This document shows, in pieces, positions 57,367 to 64,000 of a DNA stretch of 64,000 nucleotides; position 1 is the first letter of the stretch, and the number at the start of each line of letters is the position of its first letter. The position numbers were made by a program, and so were the translations under genes. This DNA is from Acetomicrobium sp. S15 = DSM 107314 (GTDB lineage Bacteria; Synergistota; Synergistia; Synergistales; Thermosynergistaceae): NCBI RefSeq assembly GCF_016125955.1, contig NZ_JADEVE010000076.1, positions 22,313 through 86,312 on the forward strand, written 5' to 3'. Under the pieces are notes generated by a model. The model worked only from the letters and a program-made list of their open reading frames with translations. It had not been told where the DNA came from and made no database searches.

Positions 57367-60325
57367 TTTTTTCCTCCTCCTTTATCATGTGTCTGAAAAT
57401 AAATATAGTGTCCATTAAAAGACCATTTAGTAAAGAATTTACAAAAAAACACCTTGTTTCTTCTCTCAAGTTATCCCACATACTTCCAAAGGCATCTTTA
57501 ATGGTTGCTTCGGCAAATCGCATGAATACTTCCCTCTTATTGCTGCCATCTTCGACATATCTCCACTCTCTTAACTTGGTGGTGAGTGCTTCCTCAATGT
57601 TGTTAATCTGAGAACTTGAGAGATTAGATAATATATCCCATAGTTCCCTAATCATTGATATCTGATAAAAATAGCAGGGCCTTCTTGAATAAAGCCGGTA
57701 AGTTTCATCTCCCCTTCTTCCGTCTTCATAATATATGTTATATCTGTCGGTAGTGGCGGTAAGCAGATCGAAATCGAAATAGCCCGGATATAGACTAAAA
57801 GGTTTCCCCTTGGAAATTGATGATAAGTCGTCAAGTGTATATTTTTCGTTTTCTCCGATCAATCTTGTAGGATAAAATTTGAAAAAATCATCACTTTTTG
57901 TTTCGTAGACGTTCCACCATGGGTTCATTTTTACGGGTTTTTTAAATTCACTATCGTCAAGCATTCTTCTTTCGGCATCTAAAAGGACGTATAAGGGAAA
58001 TTTTCTATTCGCCGTCAAAATCTTCACGTTTAGGGGCAACTTACCCAATACTTTTTCAAATCTTTGGGAATAGAGTACTGTTACCATCTCTGTAATTTTT
58101 ATGGAGTCTAATGTTGGCACTATCAGCCGAAGAGAGAGAGGAGATACCGTAATTTCTATTAAAGGTATATATTCTTCTATTTCTGTTATTTCTATTTCTA
58201 CTCTATTATCATACTTTACTTCAAGCAAATTTTCATTAGGATTGTTCTCCAAGGCAAGGTGTCTAAATCCACTCTTCAGACACTCAATTACAGCCTGTTC
58301 TCCAAATGTATTGCCATACCTGTACTTTTCAAGGGATTCTATTGTATAGAATTTGCCATCTCTCACGTATAAGACAAGGAGGTCTTCAGGTTCCTGGCCA
58401 TCTAATCTAATGATATAAGGAGTTTTTTCAGATATTATATTACTTCTTTTCAGTGCAGACTGAAGTTTGCTGTAGTCTACAGAAAATGCTACCCTTTTCC
58501 ACTTATATCTATATATATCACGTTTGATCTTTTCAACAACTGTTTCAAAAAATTCCTGAGTTTCGCGCCACACCCTATAAATACGCGCGGGAGACGGGTT
58601 TTGGGTGAAAAAATATGAACCAAGGTTTTCTTTAGTTAATGTATTAGTTTGTAGCCTTTCTTCTATATTTTTTAAATGATTATAAAGTGTTTTTTCATTT
58701 AAGCCAACACGTTCCTCAAAAAACATATCTAATAACCGTGCTGCTTCTTTTTTATAAATATCTTTCAGCTTAAAAAATAACTCTAGGACTTTGTAAACTA
58801 TATCTTTTCTAGGAGCAAAAGTTAATGTTAATGAATTCACTATTTTCTCAAAATTTTTATCTTTAATTGGAGTGATGAAGTTACAAAATTCATTTTTATT
58901 TTTATTTTCATTTTCATTTATATTTTTATTATACCAATCTTCAAAAGTTTGACTAAATATACTGCCAATCATTGTTCCATCGAGCCATTTATCGAGGTCA
59001 AAGTTCAACGAAATCAAGCTGACCCTGTTGTTTTTGTCAGCAATTTCATCAATCCAGACAGATTCCTGTCTATTGTTCAGCCACTCCTCCAATCTTCCCT
59101 TTCTTCTATTTTCGCAAATTGTACACCTTTCATCTTTTTCGCTTTTTGTTCGTATTCTGCAAATAGGGCACGCATCCAACCTTTCGTTTTCTTTATTTTC
59201 AACCTTTTTATCTAAATCAATCAAGCTTTCAATTGGTTCTTCTTCTCCTTCAGTTAAAAGAAAAGGATGTGCTTTTGGAATTTTTCTTTTTTCAGATACA
59301 CGTTTCAGCTCGTTGGCAATGATGGTCAGTGACCCGGATGGTTTGCTTAAGGTAAAAAATGGCCACAATTCGTTATCGCTTTTGTCGTATATTTTCCTTA
59401 ATATTAGTTCTGCACAATCACTAGCCAAACTTTTTGAATATTCACCTAATTCGGGGAATGTAAAATACATTCCGTTTATGTCCTCGTAAATCACATTGCC
59501 TACAGGAAACTCAACCTCCAATTCATCCCTGATATTTTCTTTAATATCACCAATAACTTCTGCTCTTTTTTGTATATCCGCTATCTTTCTGCCACGGTTT
59601 ATAAAATCTTCACCATTCCAGCATACGCCAAATATTCTCCATTTTACGTTATTCATATCTTTATATCCATCACATGCGATTCCTGCTAAAATCGTCTTAA
59701 ACAATGATGCAGTTGAATATGAATGATCCCACATAGTAACGTCGTTTGCCGGGATCCTCGTTTCTCCTAAGGCATGAGAAAACGCTGTTTTAAGATTGCC
59801 TATTAATGACTTTCTAAAACTAATTATATCACTATAGTTTTTTAATAACTCAATTAAATTATTCTGCAGGTCATCAAATCTTTTTTGGAGACAACTTAGA
59901 TCTATCTTTTCTTTCTCGTAGCCAAAAGGTGAGGATATTATCGTATTATCAATGGATTGTTTTTTTCTTACTATGCCTTTATCATCAGCTGAATCCTTAC
60001 GATCACATTTTTGTAAATATTTTACAATATCATCTGCTGGGGAATGCTCATGGTGTTGCTCGATAAGGTTTTTTATGTTGCTATATTTTATACTGCCTGA
60101 TATTTCTACCGAAAAACTAAACTTAATATCACTTATCAAGCCAAATAAAGCTGGTCTTAGAAAATCTTTTATTTTGTTATGCTCAAATCTTATTGTAAAT
60201 TCTTCGATTGACTGATGTCTAATAAAATCAGGATGCATCTTTCCGATATCATGAAGAAGTGCCCCTACCTCACCTTTTAAAATATCTCTCCTTTTGCATT
60301 TTATTTTGTAAATAAGTTTATTCAT
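57356..60325 (-). CDS. csx11: Csx11/Cas10-like large subunit without GGDD motif
   Basis: 989 residues from ATG 60325 (GGAG eight bases upstream; a GTG at 60334 is in frame). An N-terminal HD motif LLHDIGKMHPDF (about residue 25) and a later DHSYSTASLFK look like an intact HD nuclease. Two Palm-like regions follow: VIYEDINGMYFTFP near residue 285 and ITVSPLSLRLIVP near residue 730. Where active Cas10 has GGDD, the second reads SPLS. A zinc finger with CPIC and CTIC lies near residues 386-404, and NPSPARIYRVWRET near 577 is typical of Csx11. This fits the cyclase-dead Cas10 of type III-C (MTH326-like). It overlaps its neighbours at both ends. Confidence 0.82.
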   Translation of the reverse strand: MNKLIYKIKCKRRDILKGEVGALLHDIGKMHPDFIRHQSIEEFTIRFEHNKIKDFLRPALFGLISDIKFSFSVEISGSIKYSNIKNLIEQHHEHSPADDIVKYLQKCDRKDSADDKGIVRKKQSIDNTIISSPFGYEKEKIDLSCLQKRFDDLQNNLIELLKNYSDIISFRKSLIGNLKTAFSHALGETRIPANDVTMWDHSYSTASLFKTILAGIACDGYKDMNNVKWRIFGVCWNGEDFINRGRKIADIQKRAEVIGDIKENIRDELEVEFPVGNVIYEDINGMYFTFPELGEYSKSLASDCAELILRKIYDKSDNELWPFFTLSKPSGSLTIIANELKRVSEKRKIPKAHPFLLTEGEEEPIESLIDLDKKVENKENERLDACPICRIRTKSEKDERCTICENRRKGRLEEWLNNRQESVWIDEIADKNNRVSLISLNFDLDKWLDGTMIGSIFSQTFEDWYNKNINENENKNKNEFCNFITPIKDKNFEKIVNSLTLTFAPRKDIVYKVLELFFKLKDIYKKEAARLLDMFFEERVGLNEKTLYNHLKNIEERLQTNTLTKENLGSYFFTQNPSPARIYRVWRETQEFFETVVEKIKRDIYRYKWKRVAFSVDYSKLQSALKRSNIISEKTPYIIRLDGQEPEDLLVLYVRDGKFYTIESLEKYRYGNTFGEQAVIECLKSGFRHLALENNPNENLLEVKYDNRVEIEITEIEEYIPLIEITVSPLSLRLIVPTLDSIKITEMVTVLYSQRFEKVLGKLPLNVKILTANRKFPLYVLLDAERRMLDDSEFKKPVKMNPWWNVYETKSDDFFKFYPTRLIGENEKYTLDDLSSISKGKPFSLYPGYFDFDLLTATTDRYNIYYEDGRRGDETYRLYSRRPCYFYQISMIRELWDILSNLSSSQINNIEEALTTKLREWRYVEDGSNKREVFMRFAEATIKDAFGSMWDNLREETRCFFVNSLLNGLLMDTIFIFRHMIKEEEKIGE

Positions 60326-61187
60326 GATCGCCACTCCATAGGTTATTTATATAGCTTTCAAATTCATTCCATTTATTGAATTTTTGCTGTTCGTCAGGAC
60401 ATAAAGAAACAACTACAATTGGATCAGGTTTGATTACTCCAAACCCGCTTGTTTTCTTGGCCGAAAAACCGTAAGTAAAAAACATCAACTCTAAAGCTTT
60501 CGTCAGAAACATTAGATCCGTCTTTACCTGCTCTTTAGAAAACATTTTGCCTCTGGGATATGGAAAATATAGAAGACGAAATTTACCTTTTGCGCCTTCT
60601 TTTACAACCTCGAGAGTTATGGGACTTTTTCCCGGGACCGGAGTGCGTGTAGTTCGGCTTAATGGTGTAATAACGTCTTTTTTTGCTGCATTTTTGTCAA
60701 AACACGTTGGGAAGAAATGAAGCCTACCTTTTGCAGCATCTTCGCTTGTAGTTTCAGAACCGAAAAGCCTTTCGATAATTTCAGACTTTGTAATCTCGTT
60801 GATATTTTTACCATCCAAATCATTAACTCTTTCCGCCGCAAATCTGAGATGCCCCTTCCAGATAGATGACCTTACCATTGGTAAACCTGTCAGCTTATCC
60901 CGCACGATAGGATTTTCAAATATCTTGCCATTAATGACATTGAATTCACCCTCGCCTTTACTTGTGTATGATCTTTTCAGCATGAATTTAATTTTAAGGA
61001 GCATAGAATATCTTGGTATTTTTTCAAAATCTTCTTTATCAAACTCCTTAAGCTTTATATCTGACTTATTTTCTATAATATCATGCTTTTTATTACCTAA
61101 ATCTATGATCCTACTTTGAAGACTTCTACCCAATACGAAATCTGAAAGATAATAATCATGAATAATTGTATCATCATCAATACTCAT
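60318..61187 (-). CDS. RAMP-superfamily Cas7-like protein (possible Cmr6)
   Basis: 289 residues. The RAMP core runs NPIVRDKLTGLPMVRSSIWKG, then RLFGSETTSEDAAKGRLHFFP, and ends with KKTSGFGVIKPDP. The GLPxxxSSxxKGxLR pattern and FGS...KGxLxFF are those of Cas7-group proteins such as Cmr6 and Csm3. The PLSRTTRTPVPGKSPITLEV segment may mark the Csx11-associated type. It probably caps or extends the crRNA-binding backbone. ATG 61187 follows GGAGGAATT. The stop overlaps the Csx11 gene. The Cmr6 label is positional, not proven. Confidence 0.65.
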   Translation of the reverse strand: MSIDDDTIIHDYYLSDFVLGRSLQSRIIDLGNKKHDIIENKSDIKLKEFDKEDFEKIPRYSMLLKIKFMLKRSYTSKGEGEFNVINGKIFENPIVRDKLTGLPMVRSSIWKGHLRFAAERVNDLDGKNINEITKSEIIERLFGSETTSEDAAKGRLHFFPTCFDKNAAKKDVITPLSRTTRTPVPGKSPITLEVVKEGAKGKFRLLYFPYPRGKMFSKEQVKTDLMFLTKALELMFFTYGFSAKKTSGFGVIKPDPIVVVSLCPDEQQKFNKWNEFESYINNLWSGDHE

Positions 61188-61220
61188 CTTAATTCCTCCA
61201 ATAATTCCTTACTATATTTA

Positions 61221-62285
61221 TTACATGTCAAAATAACACTTATTTAAATAGCTATTATATTTACTTAAAGAAAATAATTTATCTTTTATATTATCATTTA
61301 GTTTATCTTTTATCTTGCTCCCAATATTTTCCTTATCATATCCGTATATCCTTACTTCTACTGTATTTTCACTTGTATTTTTACTAATTTTATAACCATG
61401 AGAAACAAATACTGTAGAACCTCTACCAGCTTCACCAAATATTTCGTGTCTCTTGTCTTTGTCGTTTTCGAGATGTCTTATTGAATCTCTTATGTGGAAT
61501 GCTATCGGAAGGAACTTATATTTATCCCAGACATCTATCCATGACTGCCAATTTTCTTTATATCCGCTATGTTTTTCAGAATGCGTCCAGAATACCTTTT
61601 TTTTAATCAATTCTAATATATTTTTATTAAATTCAAGCCTAAATTTATAAAAAAAGAAGTCACCCAATTGAGGTAATTCTTGTGCTTTTTTAGATAATTG
61701 ACCAATTGTAGTTGGCGGTTTGCTATGCGGTAAACAATTGCTTATAATATTTATGACGCCATTTCCTTGAGAAGTACTTGCTCCTAATGCTCCATAATTT
61801 GATATAATGTACAGTGTATTATTTAACAAATTCCACTCATCTTCAGATATTTCTCTCAGAGGAAAAAACTTTAGAAATGCACTTTTAGGCATTATACCCT
61901 TAGTTTCTCTGAGTAAATATTTATCTTTATCTCTTACTTTCCTTTTCTCTCTTGTCCCTATTTTAATCTCACAGATATTTTTCACCTCATCATCATTTTT
62001 CACCTCATCATCAATTTCCACCTCATCATCAATTTCCACCTCAAGCTTAAACTTTCTGGCCCAACCCGTACACCCGAATAACTCACATGCATCACAATGA
62101 TGTTTTCCTTCGCATTTAGAGTTTGTCGGGTCACAAGCCGTTCCACCCAGCCCCCTGACCAAAGCCTCGTACCACCACCTTAAGCTTCCAATGATGCCGG
62201 TCTCTCTCAAAGTCGAACATTTCCTTTCAGCATCACCCGTCCACAAAGGCGTCAGCGGTTCAATCTGTACCGTAAATTGTTCCAT
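61221..62285 (-). CDS. cmr1: CRISPR type III RAMP Cmr1
   Basis: 354 residues starting with FTVQIEPLTPLWTGDAERKC, then LRETGIIGSLRWWYEALVRG, the clear Cmr1 signature. A cysteine/histidine cluster (CDPTNSKCEGKHHCDACELFGC, listed in part: C at about 56, 63, 69, 72) probably binds zinc. An EIDDEV tandem repeat follows near residues 84-101. Cmr1 sits at the 3' end of the crRNA in Cmr complexes. It is the first gene of the operon; AAGGTGAGG precedes ATG 62285. A TATAAA box with TTAAAT 17 bases upstream (about 62310-62338, minus strand) may be the operon promoter, weakly supported. Confidence 0.88.
   Translation of the reverse strand: MEQFTVQIEPLTPLWTGDAERKCSTLRETGIIGSLRWWYEALVRGLGGTACDPTNSKCEGKHHCDACELFGCTGWARKFKLEVEIDDEVEIDDEVKNDDEVKNICEIKIGTREKRKVRDKDKYLLRETKGIMPKSAFLKFFPLREISEDEWNLLNNTLYIISNYGALGASTSQGNGVINIISNCLPHSKPPTTIGQLSKKAQELPQLGDFFFYKFRLEFNKNILELIKKKVFWTHSEKHSGYKENWQSWIDVWDKYKFLPIAFHIRDSIRHLENDKDKRHEIFGEAGRGSTVFVSHGYKISKNTSENTVEVRIYGYDKENIGSKIKDKLNDNIKDKLFSLSKYNSYLNKCYFDM
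61983..62036 (-). repeat. 18-base tandem repeat inside cmr1
   Basis: Three consecutive copies of an 18-base unit (two identical, CACCTCATCATCAATTTC on the plus strand, one with changed end) plus four bases of a fourth. They encode successive acidic EIDDEV-type hexapeptides. In-frame slippage would change the length of this linker without breaking cmr1. Confidence 0.9.
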
Positions 62286-62623
62286 TTCAGCCTCACCTTC
62301 AAGATTTTATTTTATACTGATTGCGAGTTTTTAATTTAACTTGTTAATATTATTAAAATATGAATAACGCAATAGCCGTTTCAACAAGTAGAAATTCCAG
62401 TATTGCAAAGTTAGGATGCAAGCTTCGTTGGAAGATTATTATAAGGATTACTATCAATAATGCATAAAACTAAGCTACTATATTAGTACCACACGAATAT
62501 TCTTATCTTTCTTTTATAGTATAAGGCATAAGACAATTTGCATCAAGAAATATTTAATCCGACGTATCGTTCTTGTATCTCGACTCTTGACTCGCTCTGT
62601 TAATTCTATCATCACGCATCGTG
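62286..62623. other. AT-rich non-coding stretch between cmr1 and the membrane-protein gene
   Basis: Very AT-rich, no intact gene. On the minus strand 62503-62619 reads MRDDRINRASQESRYKND, TSD, stop, then IFLDANCLMPYTIKER, stop, in one frame. IFLDANCL resembles the first strand of PIN-domain toxins, so this may be a toxin-antitoxin relic. GTTTCAACAAGTAGAAATTCC-like sequence at 62378-62397 shares only the first seven bases with the array repeat. The cmr operon promoter probably lies at the left end. Confidence 0.35.
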
Positions 62624-63055
62624 TTAGTCAAATGTCATCTGACCATCCTTTTTTTGTTTAGAATACGTCTTGTTTTTCTTATATGGAGTAGCTTTGTAAG
62701 ACAGATATAATGATACTATATCATTGTAAACAGTTTCTATATATTGAGTCCCATTCTCATCAGCATATATCTTTATTGCGTGGAGATAAGCATCACTATC
62801 ACTATTTGTTTGATTTACAGTAATAACAACACCAACACCATCATATCGTATAATTCCTATCTCATTAGGTGGTATTGCAGAATGATAAATAAAACACGTG
62901 GTAACGGTCTGGACGGCTTTAACGTAATGTCCGTATGAGTACTTTTTGCCCTCTGCTTTCTTTCCAGCAACATACTTTTTTGCTCCATTTTTTTTATAAA
63001 CGATGAAATACACCAAAAAGATAACTAACAAAATCCAAAAGATGCTGTCTTTCAT
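62624..63055 (-). CDS. Unrecognised membrane-anchored protein beside the CRISPR array
   Basis: 143 residues. One N-terminal hydrophobic helix (IFWILLVIFLVYFIVYK, residues about 5-21) is followed by a basic stretch (KKNGAKKYVAGKKAEGKK), a soluble, strand-rich domain (VKAVQTVTTCFIYHSAIPP, IGIIRYDGVGVVITVN, YLHAIKIYADENGTQYIETV) and a lysine-rich tail. No family recognised. GAGGAG lies 13 bases before ATG 63055. It is co-directional with the cmr operon and with array transcription and is the gene nearest the array's distal end. It could be an accessory protein or a passenger. Confidence 0.55.
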   Translation of the reverse strand: MKDSIFWILLVIFLVYFIVYKKNGAKKYVAGKKAEGKKYSYGHYVKAVQTVTTCFIYHSAIPPNEIGIIRYDGVGVVITVNQTNSDSDAYLHAIKIYADENGTQYIETVYNDIVSLYLSYKATPYKKNKTYSKQKKDGQMTFD

Positions 63056-63107
63056 TATCTAAAATCACTCCTCAACAGCTTAGCTAAAATATTCTCAATC
63101 TTAGAAG

Positions 63108-64000
63108 TGTTCAATTCCTCATAGGTAGGCTAAAAACCCATTTTCGTCGAACATAAACATTGTGTAGTGAGCGTGGTTTCAATTCCTCATAGGTAGGCTA
63201 AAAACAAGAGCCAGCCATAATGATCATGTTTGATTTTGATGTTTCAATTCCTCATAGGTAGGCTAAAAACTTCCTTTGCATTTACAACTGAAGAAGAAGT
63301 GTATAGTTTCAATTCCTCATAGGTAGGCTAAAAACCAGAATATGCCAGACAATTTGGTATCAATTGAGCTGTTTCAATTCCTCATAGGTAGGCTAAAAAC
63401 TGGTTTCCTGGAATTGAAATGTTACAGTATATAAGACAGTTTCAATTCCTCATAGGTAGGCTAAAAACGGTGGAAGCTCAGGAAAGGGAGAACGCGCTTA
63501 AGCGTTTCAATTCCTCATAGGTAGGCTAAAAACTGGACAAAATAAAACAAAATAAGAGTTTGTTGGAAATGTTTCAATTCCTCATAGGTAGGCTAAAAAC
63601 CTATCTCCACGGCGATTTTCACAGTGTTATTCACGTCGGTTTCAATTCATCATAGGTAGGCTAAAAACGAGATTTTTGGAGGGGTTTTGGGTTGGACAAT
63701 GGCGAAGTTTCAATTCCTCATAGGTAGGCTAAAAACGAGGCGGGGCAATCCCAGCCTCCATGATGAAGTCAAGTTTCAATTCCTCATAGGTAGGCTAAAA
63801 ACCAAGTTAACAATATTGTTGGGTTGAATATGGCCTTGTTTCAATTCCTCATAGGTAGGCTAAAAACTCCCCACGGCAGGGCGGCGGTGGCGCGTGTTAT
63901 TTCAGTTTCAATTCCTCATAGGTAGGCTAAAAACCTAAAGAAAAGGCTTATGTCTGGTATTACACTGACGTTTCAATTCCTCATAGGTAGGCTAAAAACA
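63108..64000 (-). CRISPR. CRISPR array, 14 repeats visible, continues past the window
   Basis: Fourteen 30-base repeats start at 63108, 63176, 63241, 63306, 63371, 63439, 63504, 63571, 63639, 63707, 63773, 63838, 63905 and 63970, with 13 complete spacers of 35-38 bases; a further spacer begins at 64000. On the plus strand the unit runs GTTTCAATTCC ... GGCTAAAAAC. On the minus strand it reads GTTTTTAGCC ... ATTGAAAC, whose last eight bases are the classic crRNA 5' tag, so transcription is leftward. The first unit (63108) has altered end bases and the ninth has one C-to-A change. The degenerate unit marks the leader-distal end, so the leader lies beyond the right edge. Confidence 0.97.

Noticed and set aside
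62378..62398. Additional CRISPR repeat relic (GTTTCAACAAGTAG...)
   Set aside because: Only the first seven bases match the array repeat; expected by chance in AT-rich DNA.
63138..63969. Self-targeting spacer against genes in this window
   Set aside because: Reading the 13 spacers against the window by eye gave no convincing match; a genome-wide search would be needed.

Overview
The window looks like a chromosome segment of an anaerobic, amino-acid-fermenting diderm bacterium, most plausibly Synergistota (Acetomicrobium/Anaerobaculum-like). That placement is an inference from gene content and order, not from a database search. LPS-export genes (lptA-like, lptB), a heptose-kinase homologue and murJ point to an outer membrane. 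csaB, CIRCE-controlled groESL and a recA neighbourhood resembling Firmicutes suggest a deep-branching diderm. An NAD(P)-type glutamate dehydrogenase, an M20 amidohydrolase, gamma-glutamyltransferase, acetamidase and a hydrogenase-maturation protease fit peptide and amino-acid fermentation with hydrogen metabolism.

Layout: 1-2.5 kb holds threonine synthesis (thrC partial, thrB, a free-standing aspartokinase-type ACT protein). 2.5-7.8 kb holds LPS export, a hydrogenase protease on the opposite strand, murJ, a secreted protein, a tiny zinc-ribbon protein and tsaD. 8-10 kb is groES-groEL under a perfect CIRCE operator. 10-14 kb holds gdhA, a frameshifted small gene, the amidohydrolase and the heptose kinase. 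15-26.6 kb is a long housekeeping run: DegT aminotransferase, YugP-type peptidase, DUF6391 protein, rsmB, a PASTA protein without kinase, rpe, rodZ-like, rimO, pgpA, cinA, thpR, recA. A lone radical-SAM gene follows on the minus strand. 28.3-33.2 kb is an rRNA operon (16S-23S-5S) with very short spacers and no tRNA. 33.3-49.8 kb holds ggt and then a long minus-strand block: rimI, purA (interrupted by an in-frame TGA), polysaccharide deacetylase, ctpA, EnvC-like M23 peptidase, ftsX, ftsE, split transketolase, csaB, DUF5693, maf, uppP and RNase J. 49.8-54.5 kb holds a class II aldolase-like gene, acetamidase/formamidase, a THEP1 NTPase and lysA.

At about 54.5-55.0 kb the sequence changes character. 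A decayed toxin-antitoxin pair (DUF6922 antitoxin with frameshifts, AbiEii toxin cut after 39 residues) marks the junction with an AT-rich module reaching the end of the window. The module is a minus-strand type III CRISPR operon: cmr1, a Cas7-like RAMP gene, a 989-residue Csx11/Cas10-like gene, cmr4, cmr5 and a final RAMP gene. It is followed by an unrecognised membrane-anchored protein and a CRISPR array with 14 repeats visible, running off the right edge. The large subunit keeps an N-terminal HD motif, but the position where Cas10 carries GGDD reads SPLS. This suggests a type III-C-like system that cleaves nucleic acid without cyclic-oligoadenylate signalling. No cas1, cas2, cas6 or CARF-domain effector is visible in the window.
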